In this document: one piece after another, positions 45,821 to 54,417 of the stretch | Numbering within the stretch: the first letter of the stretch is position 1 | Layout: every line of letters starts with the position of its first letter | Assembly: GCF_016809835.1 (NCBI RefSeq) | Contig: NZ_JAFBIL020000001.1 | Location: 186,001 to 250,000, forward strand | Source of the DNA: Massilia soli | GTDB lineage: Bacteria > Pseudomonadota > Gammaproteobacteria > Burkholderiales > Burkholderiaceae_D | Direction of reading: 5' to 3' | DNA length: 64,000 nt | Position numbers and translations under genes: made by a program | The notes under the pieces: model-generated | Told to the model about the DNA's origin: nothing | Seen by the model: the letters and a program-made list of their open reading frames with translations, nothing else | Database searches by the model: none

Positions 45821-47671
45821 ATGCTGCGATTGCTTGCGATGCTGTGCCTTGCACTCACGGCGCCCTCTTCCTTCGCGGCCCTGCCCGACACGGGGACCGA
45901 TTCCTCGCTGGTGATGGACAGGCAGCGCCAGCATTTTGTCGTCAATCCGGATGGCAGCTTTGTGTTCACGCTGGACATGACGACCACCATCGTCGAACCT
46001 CGCGCCGTGCCGGCGGCAAGCCAGCGCGCGGTGTCCTACAACGCCACGCTGGAAGAAATTGTCGCGCTCGAAGCGCATACGCACAAGCCCGATGGCCGCA
46101 TCATCAAGGTGACGAAAGAGCAGATCAAAGACCAGCAGGAAACCAGCTCCGCCGACGCGCCGATGTTCCACGACACGCGCGTCAAGGTGGTGGTGTTTCC
46201 CGATGTCGCCGTGGGCGACAAGCTGGTGCTTCACTTCGTACGCAAGCGCCACACGCCATTGCTGCCGGGGCACTTCGAGGATTTGTCGGCGGCCGATTTC
46301 TTCGTCACCAAACAGTTCGAGCTGATCTACGACATGCCTGCGTCGATGCCTTTGTACGCCGATGCAGTGGGTTTCGAAACAGTGAACATTGACAGCGCTC
46401 CCGGCCGCAAGCGTTACCAGTGGCGTTTCGTCGATGGCCCGAACCAGCGCATGGAGGCAGATTCGGTCAGTTATTTTGACTACGGCAAGCGGCTCGCGGT
46501 ATCGACCTTCGCCGACTATCCGGCCTTCGCCACTGCCTATCACGCGCGCGCCGGCGACAAGGCCGCAGTCACCCCGGCCATCGCGACACTGGCGCGCAGC
46601 GTTACGTCGGGACTCGCACAACCCCGCGCGAAGGCGCTCGCCTTGTCCGACTGGGTGCGTAAAAATATCCGTTATGTCGCTGTGTATGTTGGCGCGGGCG
46701 GCGTCGTGCCGCACGCCGCCTCGACGGTACTCGATAACCGCTATGGCGACTGCAAGGACCATGCGGTCCTGCTTGAGGCGATGCTCAACGCGGTCGATAT
46801 CGCGAGCACCCCGGCGCTCATCAATTCCGGGAACGCCTACCGGCTCCCATCGGTGCCGACGCTGGGCGTCTTCAATCATGTGATCACTTACATTCCCGGC
46901 CTCGATCTCTACCTCGATTCGACGGCGGCCGATGTCGCCGCTGGCTACCTGCTCAACGACGAACTTGGCAAACCTGTGCTGCTGACCAAAACCGGCACGA
47001 TCGGCAGAACCCCGGATGCACAGGCGATTCGGCACCACAACATCGCCACCTACAGCGTGCAGGCGGACGGGAAGACCGGCATACGCGTGCACAAGACCGC
47101 CGGCGGTGCCATTGCCGAGCACTTTCGCCGCATCGTCCGCGATACCGACCAGGCCGATCGCGACATGCTGGTCGAACGGCTGCTGAAGGAAATGGGCCAG
47201 CAAGGCAGCGGCGTGTTCGATCCCGGCAACGTTAACGGCGCGGACGGCGACTATGCGTTCGGCTTCAAGGGAAGCAGCGACAATTTCATCAACCTGCCGG
47301 GACCGACGGGTGTGCGGACGTCGATCAACTTCTGGGGCGGCCTGGGCGACGCGGCCTACCAGCTTGCCAGCGAAAACAAGCGTCACCAGAATTTTTCATG
47401 CTTCGGCTATGACGTGGGCGACGAGACGACGTTTGAATTCGCGACCGGCATCGAGATACTCGCCGTGCCCGCGCCGTTTCACTTGGAGGATGCGTACTTC
47501 ACATATGACGCAAGATATATCCGCAAAGGAAATTCAGTCGTGGTCAGCCGTGCGCTCAAGTTCCACACCAACAAGGCCGTGTGCACGCCGGCCGATTTCG
47601 AGCGCTTCAACCCGACGCTCCAGCGCATCATGCGCGACTTGAAAGGCCAGATTATTGTCCGGGGAACCTGA
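45821..47671 (+). CDS. DUF3857 / transglutaminase-like exported protein
   Basis: A 616-residue exported protein: signal peptide about 1-19 (LAMLCLALTAPSSFA), a DUF3857 domain (about 30-215), then a transglutaminase-like cysteine-protease fold. The catalytic triad is readable as Cys311 (YGDCKDHAVLLEAML), His353 (FNHVITYIPG) and Asp366 (YLDSTAADV). A long C-terminal beta-rich region follows. Members are common in environmental proteobacteria, with no proven role; peptide crosslinking or cleavage in the periplasm is possible. It lies between the Bug terminator and a small membrane-protein gene. Confidence 0.85.
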   Translation: MLRLLAMLCLALTAPSSFAALPDTGTDSSLVMDRQRQHFVVNPDGSFVFTLDMTTTIVEPRAVPAASQRAVSYNATLEEIVALEAHTHKPDGRIIKVTKEQIKDQQETSSADAPMFHDTRVKVVVFPDVAVGDKLVLHFVRKRHTPLLPGHFEDLSAADFFVTKQFELIYDMPASMPLYADAVGFETVNIDSAPGRKRYQWRFVDGPNQRMEADSVSYFDYGKRLAVSTFADYPAFATAYHARAGDKAAVTPAIATLARSVTSGLAQPRAKALALSDWVRKNIRYVAVYVGAGGVVPHAASTVLDNRYGDCKDHAVLLEAMLNAVDIASTPALINSGNAYRLPSVPTLGVFNHVITYIPGLDLYLDSTAADVAAGYLLNDELGKPVLLTKTGTIGRTPDAQAIRHHNIATYSVQADGKTGIRVHKTAGGAIAEHFRRIVRDTDQADRDMLVERLLKEMGQQGSGVFDPGNVNGADGDYAFGFKGSSDNFINLPGPTGVRTSINFWGGLGDAAYQLASENKRHQNFSCFGYDVGDETTFEFATGIEILAVPAPFHLEDAYFTYDARYIRKGNSVVVSRALKFHTNKAVCTPADFERFNPTLQRIMRDLKGQIIVRGT

Positions 47672-47785
47672 CGCAGTTATTTATGGTCAATCGTGACAGT
47701 AGGTGACTTTTACCACCAAGGCATTCTGCTATGCTAAGCGGAGCGGCCGGTCAGTGAGACCGCATTCACTTAAACGGACTTCAAC

Positions 47786-48010
47786 ATGACGGATAATCTT
47801 TGGGTGTGGGTTGGCGCACTCGGAGTGGCAGGGATCGTTGCACTCTATCTCGCCTTCCATTTCTCAAAACAACGCTGGCCGCGCGCGCTAGCCGTGACGG
47901 TTGCAGGCGCGATCGTTTCAGTTCTTATCGGAGATGGCAGCGCTACCATACCGATTCTGCTGACCGGCGTAATCCTCGCTGTTTGTTCCGCGGCGACGAG
48001 CCGCAGCTAG
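47786..48010 (+). CDS. Small membrane protein, hypothetical
   Basis: A 74-residue protein with two or three hydrophobic segments (about residues 6-26, 34-47 and 53-68), separated by a basic stretch (FSKQRWPRA). No family is recognised. It begins 115 bases after the transglutaminase-like gene on the same strand and ends close to the convergent reductase gene. Normal codon use in its frame gives modest support that it is real. Confidence 0.55.
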   Translation: MTDNLWVWVGALGVAGIVALYLAFHFSKQRWPRALAVTVAGAIVSVLIGDGSATIPILLTGVILAVCSAATSRS

Positions 48011-48032
48011 TTGAGGATGCGGTGAGAAACGC

Positions 48033-49100
48033 TCAAGGTATCAGGCGCTCGGCTCGCAAGCGCCCAAACAGATCGAAGAACGACATATCGGTCGCCTGGT
48101 AGGCTGAAAACCCGAGGCGGCGGCTATTTGCCATGTCGGTCATGACTTCCAGCGGCCGTCCCAAATCGAGGTCGGTGTGCCACGGCGATGCCAGGCGGTC
48201 GAGCTCGGGTTCTGCGAGGCCGTGCCTGGTAGCGATCTGGCGCCACAGCGGCGCATCCTGCGCCATCGCCACTTCCAGCGCTTGAATCCGGCCGCTGTAG
48301 CCGGCCGCTTCGACGCCAAACCATCCGGCCAGTTTCGGCCACAGCCAGCTCCAGCGGAACACGTCACCATTGACGATGTTGAAGGCTTCGTTCTTGGCCG
48401 CATCGGTATCGGCCGCCCAGACCAGCTGCCTGGCCAGCATGCGCGCGTCGGTTACGTCGGTCAGCCCCTTCCACTGCGCTTCCGATCCGGGAAACTGGAA
48501 CGGCCGCCCGGTTTCCTTGCAGAGCGTCGCGTATACCGCCAGCGTCGTGCCCATGTTCATCGCATTCCCGACGGCCAGGCCAATGATCGAGTGCGGGCGG
48601 TGCACGCTCCAGGTGAAGCGGTCGCGTTCGGCAGCGGCATACACCTCGTCTTCCTGCGCATAGTAGAAATTATCCAGCGGCAGGCGCGGCTGGCTTTCGC
48701 GCAGCGGCGTATCGGGCAGCGTGCCGGAGCTGGCATACGCCTCGAAGGGGCCGAGATAATGCTTCAGACCGGTAACGAGGGCGACGTGGCGCAAGCTTTT
48801 TTTCGACGACAGCGCATCGAGCAGGTTGCGCACGAGCGCGGCATTGACGCGGATATTTTCCGCTTCGGTTTCCTGCCGCATCCACGTCGTAATGAACAGG
48901 TGCGTGGGCGCCACATCGGCCAGCGCGGCCTTCAAGGCAGACGGGTCCAGCAAGTCGGCCGATATGTGCCGGACCCCGGGCAGATCGAGCGGTGCGCGGC
49001 GCGACAGTCCCATCACATCCCATCCATGACCCAGCAATTCGCGGGCGACCTGGCTGCCCCCGATGCCAGTAATACCCGCTACCAAAGCAATTCGTTTCAT
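48033..49100 (-). CDS. PRISE-type SDR reductase (progesterone 5-beta-reductase-like)
   Basis: A 355-residue extended short-chain dehydrogenase. The cofactor motif is AGITGIGGSQVARELL (TGxxGxxG type). PRISE hallmarks are present: VTGLKHYLGPFEAY, where the usual Tyr-xxx-Lys is replaced by a Lys in TGxKHY, and DNFYYAQED, which carries the catalytic Tyr. Such enzymes reduce the double bond of enones. The biological substrate is unknown; bacterial members are little studied. It is a single gene. Confidence 0.87.
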   Translation of the reverse strand: MKRIALVAGITGIGGSQVARELLGHGWDVMGLSRRAPLDLPGVRHISADLLDPSALKAALADVAPTHLFITTWMRQETEAENIRVNAALVRNLLDALSSKKSLRHVALVTGLKHYLGPFEAYASSGTLPDTPLRESQPRLPLDNFYYAQEDEVYAAAERDRFTWSVHRPHSIIGLAVGNAMNMGTTLAVYATLCKETGRPFQFPGSEAQWKGLTDVTDARMLARQLVWAADTDAAKNEAFNIVNGDVFRWSWLWPKLAGWFGVEAAGYSGRIQALEVAMAQDAPLWRQIATRHGLAEPELDRLASPWHTDLDLGRPLEVMTDMANSRRLGFSAYQATDMSFFDLFGRLRAERLIP

Positions 49101-49302
49101 GGCATTCCCTTCCGGTTCGATCCCCTATTCTAGCTGCAGTCCAGAGGCACTGTACGTTGGGCGTCCTGTACGTGCCGTCCGGTACACCGGGAAAGGGTGA
49201 CCACTCGCGCACACACCCACGGCATTCCCCCTGTTGTCGAAAATCTTTACATCTAAGGCGGATGACATCTGTAAGTGCTTGTTTTTAAGAACTTTTGCAT
49301 CC

Positions 49303-49318
49303 TGGCATGATGATTGCT
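49303..49318 (+). promoter_or_regulatory. Sigma-54 (-24/-12) promoter of the PEP-CTERM gene
   Basis: TGGCATG (49303-49309), four spacer bases, then TTGCT (49314-49318). The GG and GC pairs are exactly at the spacing required by sigma-54 (consensus TGGCAC-N5-TTGC). Transcription would begin near 49329, leaving a leader of about 26 bases with AGGAAAA before the ATG at 49355. RpoN is encoded in this window. A TTACA/TGTAA pair at 49247 and 49270 could be part of an activator site. Confidence 0.72.
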
Positions 49319-49354
49319 ACATACGCAATTAGTCTTTCAACTAGGAAAATTAAA

Positions 49355-49939
49355 ATGAAAAAAAGCATTATTGCATTATGTTTGATGAGCGCCGTTCTGA
49401 GCGCGCCCGCCATGGCAACCGTGATCGACTTCGATGCCACCGGCACACCACGCAATGTCAATGATTTGAGCTACGCGATCGACGGTTTTCGCTTCAGCTT
49501 CAATATGGATAACGTCGACATCGGTAGCGACAGCCCTTGGAGCGGCACCGGGCCTGCGTACAGCGGCAACTACGCCGCCCTGAACAATTACGGCTCCGCC
49601 GGCCAGATGACCCGTGACGACGGTTCCACATTTTCGTTTCAGAGCCTGTGGGTGAAAAACTGGTTCAGCGGCTCGGACCGCACCGGCAACGTCTACGGCT
49701 ACCGCAACGGCATCGCTGTTGGCCACGTGTCCAGTAATAGTTCCGGCGCATGGACCCAGGTCACCGGCAATTTCGCGGAAATCGATACACTTAGCTTCGA
49801 CTTCGGCAACTATTTCTTGATCGACAACATCACTGTGAACGATACGCCGGATCCAGTCGACGTACCCGAGCCAGGTAGCCTGGCGCTGTTGGGCTTGGGC
49901 CTGGCCGGGCTGTTTGCTGGCAAAAAGCGTCTGCGCTGA
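49355..49939 (+). CDS. PEP-CTERM sorting domain-containing exported protein
   Basis: A 194-residue surface protein with an N-terminal signal peptide (MKKSIIALCLMSAVLSAPAMA). A Gly/Ser/Asn-rich beta-type body follows, then a PEP-CTERM tail over the last 25 residues: VPEPGSLALLGLGLAGLFAG and a KKRLR basic end. Exosortase would cleave at the PEP motif and release or anchor the protein outside the cell, in EPS-producing bacteria. No exosortase gene is in the window. An in-frame ATG at 49295 lies upstream of and inside the sigma-54 promoter region, so the start at 49355 with AGGAAAA is preferred. Confidence 0.9.
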   Translation: MKKSIIALCLMSAVLSAPAMATVIDFDATGTPRNVNDLSYAIDGFRFSFNMDNVDIGSDSPWSGTGPAYSGNYAALNNYGSAGQMTRDDGSTFSFQSLWVKNWFSGSDRTGNVYGYRNGIAVGHVSSNSSGAWTQVTGNFAEIDTLSFDFGNYFLIDNITVNDTPDPVDVPEPGSLALLGLGLAGLFAGKKRLR

Positions 49940-49970
49940 CCTGGTGAAGGGCTGCGCGTGGGTGCTGCTG

Positions 49971-50555
49971 TCAGGCGGTATGCAGCTGCATCGTCGCGAT
50001 ATCGAACTTGCCTTCGATCGCCAGCGGCAGCACGCGCAGGCTCTTCTCGATCGATTCCTCGATCAGCACCTGCTCTTCCTTGCGCGGCCGGTGCAGCACG
50101 AAATCGGCCACCGCCTGCTGCGAATTCAGGCTGCGCGGGTGGCCGATGCCGATGCGCAGGCGCCAGTAATCCTGGGTGCCCAGCGCTGCGGTGATGTCCT
50201 TCAGGCCATTGTGCCCGCCTGACGATCCGCCCTTCTTCATCTTGACCACGCCAGGCGCCAGGTCGAGCTCGTCGTGCACGACCAGCACTTCATCCGGGTT
50301 GATCTTGAAGAAGCGCGCCAGCCCGCCCACCGACTGTCCGGAGCGGTTCATGAAGGTCTGCGGCTCCAGCAGCCACACTTCCTGGCCCTTGATCGCCGTC
50401 TTGGCGACCAGCGCGTTAAAGCGCGATTCGCGCTGCAGGCGGCAGCCGGGCAGGCTGTTGGCGAGGTTGTCGACCAGCCAGAAGCCCGCGTTGTGGCGGG
50501 TCAGTTCATATTCGGGCCCGGGGTTGCCCAGGCCGACGATCAGGCGAATTGGCAT
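49971..50555 (-). CDS. pth: Peptidyl-tRNA hydrolase
   Basis: Releases tRNA from stalled peptidyl-tRNA. The 194-residue product has [20 protein letters not shown], the catalytic His in TRHNAGFW, the [10 protein letters not shown] and [11 protein letters not shown] blocks and [13 protein letters not shown]. The start at 50555 is the family start; the longer in-frame reading covers the rplY terminator. It follows rplY and prs on the same strand, the conserved betaproteobacterial order. Confidence 0.97.
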   Translation of the reverse strand: MPIRLIVGLGNPGPEYELTRHNAGFWLVDNLANSLPGCRLQRESRFNALVAKTAIKGQEVWLLEPQTFMNRSGQSVGGLARFFKINPDEVLVVHDELDLAPGVVKMKKGGSSGGHNGLKDITAALGTQDYWRLRIGIGHPRSLNSQQAVADFVLHRPRKEEQVLIEESIEKSLRVLPLAIEGKFDIATMQLHTA

Positions 50556-50599
50556 GTTGTTCCAAATGCAAAAAACACTATTATCCGTGAAAACAGACA

Positions 50600-50657
50600 A
50601 AAAAAACCCCGTTTGCACTTAGCGCGATGTTGAGCACGCTAAGGCCTACGGGGTTTT
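50600..50657 (-). terminator. Rho-independent terminator after rplY
   Basis: On the minus strand, an outer stem CCCCGT/ACGGGG and an inner stem CTTAGCG/CGCTAAG form a long hairpin ending in a run of seven T. It lies between rplY and pth, so pth probably has its own promoter or relies on read-through. Confidence 0.85.
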
Positions 50658-50688
50658 CCGGCACACCGCATCGCTGCGGCGTTGCGAA

Positions 50689-51312
50689 TTACTTCTTCGC
50701 TTTTGGCTTTTCTTCAGCTGCAGGCTCTGCTGCTGCAGCTTCAGCAGCAACGTGGCCTGCTGGTACAGCTGCGGTAGCGACGGTCTGGTTGGTGCCGTGG
50801 GTGATTGCGGTCACGCCTTTTGGCAGCGTCAGGTCAGCGACGTGGATCGAATGGCCGACATCGATGTTTGCCAGGTCAACATTGATGAACTCTGGCAGGT
50901 CAGCTGGCATGCACGAAATTTCGATTTCTTGCATGACGTGCGACACGGTTGCGCCGTGCAGCTTGACCGCTGGCGAAACGTCAGCGTTGATGAAGTGCAG
51001 TGCTACTTTCTTGTGCACTTTGCTCGATGCGTCAACGCGCTGGAAGTCAGCGTGCAGAACCAGTTGCTTGTATGCGTGCATCTGGAAGTCGCGCAGCAGA
51101 ACTTGCTGGGTCTTGCCGTCGATTTCGAGGTCGAGGATCGAACCGTGGAACGCTTCTTTCTTCAGCGCGTGCCACATGGCGTTGCCATCCAGGGCGATCA
51201 GTACCGGGGCTTCTGCGCCACCGTAGATGATGCCTGGGGTCTGGCCAGCATTGCGCAGGCGGCGGCTCGCTCCGGTCCCCTGCAGAGTGCGGTTAAATGC
51301 GATAACTTTCAT
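50689..51312 (-). CDS. rplY: 50S ribosomal protein L25 (general stress protein Ctc form)
   Basis: Binds 5S rRNA in the large ribosomal subunit. The 207-residue product is the long Ctc/TL5 form: an N-terminal L25 domain ([31 protein letters not shown]) and a C-terminal TL5 beta domain ([34 protein letters not shown]), with an Ala/Glu/Lys-rich tail. The start at 51312 is the family start. It follows prs with a 177-base gap that contains a strong hairpin. Confidence 0.96.
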   Translation of the reverse strand: MKVIAFNRTLQGTGASRRLRNAGQTPGIIYGGAEAPVLIALDGNAMWHALKKEAFHGSILDLEIDGKTQQVLLRDFQMHAYKQLVLHADFQRVDASSKVHKKVALHFINADVSPAVKLHGATVSHVMQEIEISCMPADLPEFINVDLANIDVGHSIHVADLTLPKGVTAITHGTNQTVATAAVPAGHVAAEAAAAEPAAEEKPKAKK

Positions 51313-51432
51313 GTGAAACTCCAAAAAATGCGGGGCTTGATCGCCCTGCGTTGTGAGACCTCCCGCGACCAGGAGGCTCAAGAATGGGTGCAGCTTCGCA
51401 CCCAAGAAAGGTTAAAACCTTGAAGACACAAC

Positions 51433-51460
51433 GGCGCGCTGGCATTTTCGCCAGCGCGCC
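51433..51460. other. Strong hairpin between prs and rplY
   Basis: GGCGCGCTGGC and GCCAGCGCGCC form a perfect 11-bp stem around ATTTTC. No T-run follows on the minus strand, so it is not a standard terminator. It may mark an RNA-processing or stabilising site between the two co-directional genes. Confidence 0.6.
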
Positions 51461-51489
51461 GCATGAATACAGCTAATTGGTTCGACCGC

Positions 51490-52440
51490 TTAGTCGATGA
51501 ACAGCGACATGACCGAGTCGCCCTTGCTGATACGCTTGAACGTTTCAGCCAGCAGCGGTGCACAGGTCAGCTGGCGGATCTTGGTGCAGGCCTGGGCCGC
51601 GGCCGACAGCGGAATCGTGTCCGTCACCACCAGTTCGTCCAGCGGCGACGCGCTGATGCGGTCGATCGCCGGGCCGGACAGGACCGGGTGCGTGCAGTAA
51701 GCCACCACTTTCTTGGCGCCGCGCTCCTTGAGCACTTCGGCAGCCTTGGTCAGCGTGCCCGCGGTGTCGACCATGTCATCCATGATCACGCAGTTGCGGC
51801 CTTCGACTTCACCGATGATGTTCATCACTTCCGACACGTTCGCCTTCGGGCGGCGCTTGTCGATGATGGCCAGGTCGCAGCCGAGGCGCTTTGCCAGCGC
51901 ACGGGCACGCACCACGCCGCCGACGTCCGGCGAGACCACCAGCAGGTCGTCGTAGTTGCGCTTTTGCAGGTCGCCCAGCAGGATCGGGGAAGCGTAGATG
52001 TTATCTACAGGAATATCGAAGAAGCCCTGGATCTGGTCAGCGTGCAAGTCCATGATCAGGACGCGCTCGACGCCGGCTTCTTCCAGCATGTTGGCGACAA
52101 CTTTCGCCGAAATCGCCACGCGCGCCGAACGCGGACGGCGGTCTTGGCGGGCGTAACCGAAATAAGGGATCGCTGCGGTAATCCGGCCTGCGGAAGCGCG
52201 CTTGAGCGCGTCGACCATCAGGATGATTTCCATCAGGTTGTCGTTCGTCGGCGAGCACGTCGACTGCAGAACGAACACATCTTTGCCGCGGACATTCTCG
52301 TTGATCTCGACCATGACTTCGCCGTCCGAAAATTTGGACACGACTGCCTTGCCGAGGGGGATGCTGAGATTTTTTACGACTCCTTCTGCCAACGCAGGAT
52401 TAGCGTTGCCGGTAAAAACCATCAGGTTTTCGTAAGCCAT
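51490..52440 (-). CDS. prs: Ribose-phosphate pyrophosphokinase
   Basis: Makes PRPP from ribose-5-phosphate and ATP for nucleotide, His and Trp synthesis. The 316-residue class I enzyme shows [39 protein letters not shown], the [11 protein letters not shown] loop, [12 protein letters not shown] and the PRPP-binding [14 protein letters not shown]. It lies downstream of tRNA-Gln and upstream of rplY and pth on the same strand, as in other Burkholderiales. Confidence 0.97.
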   Translation of the reverse strand: MAYENLMVFTGNANPALAEGVVKNLSIPLGKAVVSKFSDGEVMVEINENVRGKDVFVLQSTCSPTNDNLMEIILMVDALKRASAGRITAAIPYFGYARQDRRPRSARVAISAKVVANMLEEAGVERVLIMDLHADQIQGFFDIPVDNIYASPILLGDLQKRNYDDLLVVSPDVGGVVRARALAKRLGCDLAIIDKRRPKANVSEVMNIIGEVEGRNCVIMDDMVDTAGTLTKAAEVLKERGAKKVVAYCTHPVLSGPAIDRISASPLDELVVTDTIPLSAAAQACTKIRQLTCAPLLAETFKRISKGDSVMSLFID

Positions 52441-52587
52441 GGGAGTCCCAAGAGGTAAGCGTTGAATCTTGAATGTCGCCGCCCGGGTTACCGCGCGGCG
52501 CTGTGTTAAAAGTGACTCGCGAGAGCGAGGCCACCGACTTTACCTGCTGGACGCTGACTTCGCATCGACAGACCAGGCAAAATTGAA

Positions 52588-52664
52588 TGGCAGGGGAACA
52601 AGGATTCGAACCTTGGTATGCTGGAATCAAAATCCAGTGCCTTAACCAGCTTGGCGATTCCCCT
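52588..52664 (-). tRNA. tRNA-Gln (anticodon UUG)
   Basis: A 77-base cloverleaf including encoded CCA. The acceptor stem is AGGGGAA/TTCCCCT with discriminator G, the D arm begins GCCAAGCTGGTTAAGGC, the anticodon stem is CTGGA/TCCAG with loop TTTTGAT (anticodon TTG), and the T arm is CAAGG-TTCGAAT-CCTTG. It sits between ispE and prs on the same strand, a position conserved in Burkholderiales. Confidence 0.97.
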
Positions 52665-52728
52665 ACGCAACTGACTGCTTGTCGTACCATTCAACGTGAC
52701 TCACGCCGAACAAAACGCCAAACGAATT

Positions 52729-53634
52729 CTAGTCTAAAACTCCACCAACTTGCAACACCTCAGCCAGTGGATGTCGTGCCAGCGATTTCGCTTTCCACGC
52801 GGTCCAGACGGCAGGCACAGTACTGAGCACCCGGTCGGCTTCGCTTTCGGTGGAAAACGCGCAAAACACGCACGCCCCTGAGCCAGTCATCCTGGCTTTG
52901 CCGAACTGCGAGAGCCATTTGACCGCCTCGGCTACCGGCGGGAACAAGCGCTCTGCTACAGCTTGCAAGTCGTTCTTTCCAAACCCGCCCGGATTCGTTT
53001 GACTCACGAGGCATCTGGAAAAGTCCGCTATTGTGACGGGTTCCGTGTTCCTTGTCAAATCCCCTGACGAAAAAATTGCCGCAGTAGGCACAGAAATGCC
53101 CGGTTCGATCACCACATACCAGGACGCCGGCACCGCCACCGGCACCAGGGCCTCGCCCACGCCTTCGGCAAACGCGGTCTGGCCGAAGATGAAAAACGGA
53201 ATGTCGGCGCCCAGCGGCAAGCCCAGCGCCATCAGTTCCTCGCGGTCCAGACCGGCCTGCCACAAATGGTTGGCCGCCATCAGCGCGGTGGCCGCATCGG
53301 ATGAACCGCCGCCCAGCCCTCCTCCCATCGGCAGGATCTTGTCGATCTCGACATCGATCCCCGGCGCGGCGCGGCCATGGCGGCGCTCGAATTCAGCCGC
53401 CAGCAGGCGCAAGGCGCGCACGATCAGATCTTGCTGTTCCGGCACGCCCGCCACCTCGGTCAGGCGGCGAATCTGCCCGTCGTCACGTGCGGCGAAATGC
53501 AGCGTGTCGCCATGGTCGACCATCTGGAACACCGTTTGCAGCAGGTGATAGCCGTCAGGACGGCGGCCGCACACGTGCAAAAACAGGTTGAGCTTGGCCG
53601 GCGCGGGACAATCGCGCAAGGCATGCAGCGCCAT
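52729..53634 (-). CDS. ispE: 4-diphosphocytidyl-2-C-methyl-D-erythritol kinase
   Basis: GHMP kinase of 301 residues in the MEP route to isoprenoids. It has the N-terminal [20 protein letters not shown], the ATP-binding [17 protein letters not shown] and the C-terminal [10 protein letters not shown] glycine motif. It starts three bases after the lolB stop and is followed by tRNA-Gln. Confidence 0.96.
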   Translation of the reverse strand: MALHALRDCPAPAKLNLFLHVCGRRPDGYHLLQTVFQMVDHGDTLHFAARDDGQIRRLTEVAGVPEQQDLIVRALRLLAAEFERRHGRAAPGIDVEIDKILPMGGGLGGGSSDAATALMAANHLWQAGLDREELMALGLPLGADIPFFIFGQTAFAEGVGEALVPVAVPASWYVVIEPGISVPTAAIFSSGDLTRNTEPVTIADFSRCLVSQTNPGGFGKNDLQAVAERLFPPVAEAVKWLSQFGKARMTGSGACVFCAFSTESEADRVLSTVPAVWTAWKAKSLARHPLAEVLQVGGVLD

Positions 53635-53637
53635 CGT

Positions 53638-54243
53638 TCAGCCCTGTGCGTCGATAACGATGCGCAATGCCAGCGGCTCGGACGTGGCAGTCGCGGCGCG
53701 CACGGCGTCGATGCGCTTCGGTGCTGGCTGGGCGGCGTTCTCGTCCTGCCACGACACGAAGGTCAGTTGCCAGCCATCGGCGGTGGTGACGGAATTGCTG
53801 GCCGGCGAGGCGGTAAAGCGCTTGCCGCCGGGGCCGGTGGCGTAGCCCTGCAGCCAGTCGCGCAAGCCCGAGACCGGCAGCGACCAGCCCAGCGTCTGGG
53901 CGGTGAGGCTGTCGATGTCTTTGGCCACGCGCGGGGCCTGGTCGGTCTGGGTCAGCGTTGCCGATTCCGGCGTGACGATGATTTTCGCCAGCGTCTGGCC
54001 GAGCGGGGACGCCAGCGCGACATCGATCCGCTCGCCTTTCTGCGACCAATTGAACTTGCCGGACAAGGTTTCCGGCTTGCCGTCGCGTTCGTAGTTGACC
54101 GACAGGCGGCCGGCCAGGTCGATCGCGTCGCGGTAAGCGGCGACCGGGGCATGCGACATGCTCGTTGGCGCGGTGGTGGCGCAGGCTGTCAGCAGGATAG
54201 CCGCGCACGTTGTGGTGACGAGTTTGATCAGTTGATTATTCAT
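53638..54243 (-). CDS. lolB: Outer-membrane lipoprotein LolB
   Basis: Receives lipoproteins from LolA and inserts them into the outer membrane. The 201-residue precursor has a lipobox (AAILLTAC, Cys about 19), then LAGRLSVNYERDGKPETLSG, WSQKGERIDVALASPLGQTL and LPVSGLRDWLQG, typical of LolB. The start at 54243 is chosen because upstream in-frame sequence is repeat DNA. It forms a pair with ispE. Confidence 0.93.
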   Translation of the reverse strand: MNNQLIKLVTTTCAAILLTACATTAPTSMSHAPVAAYRDAIDLAGRLSVNYERDGKPETLSGKFNWSQKGERIDVALASPLGQTLAKIIVTPESATLTQTDQAPRVAKDIDSLTAQTLGWSLPVSGLRDWLQGYATGPGGKRFTASPASNSVTTADGWQLTFVSWQDENAAQPAPKRIDAVRAATATSEPLALRIVIDAQG

Positions 54244-54263
54244 TCGAGCCAGTTCAGAAGCCC

Positions 54264-54344
54264 CGTCGTTCGCGCCAAGGCGGGAACCCATGCCGCGACG
54301 GTGTCTCACGCGGCGCATGGATTCCCGTTTTCGCGGGAATGACG
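54264..54344. repeat. REP-like inverted repeat pair, copy 4
   Basis: Left half CGTCGTTCGCGCCAAGGCGG with GAACCCATG; right half CATGGATTCCCGTTTTCGCG with GGAATGACG. It lies between lolB and the TPR lipoprotein gene, both on the minus strand. Confidence 0.83.
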
Positions 54345-54417
54345 GAAAAGTTTTGGAATTCGTAGGGCGGATCAGCGTAAGCGCATCCGCCGATTGCTTA
54401 CCGTGTCGCCAATTATC

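Noticed and set aside
54244-54318. An extended N-terminus of lolB
   Set aside because: The extra codons read through the repeat at 54264-54344 and would bury the lipoprotein signal.
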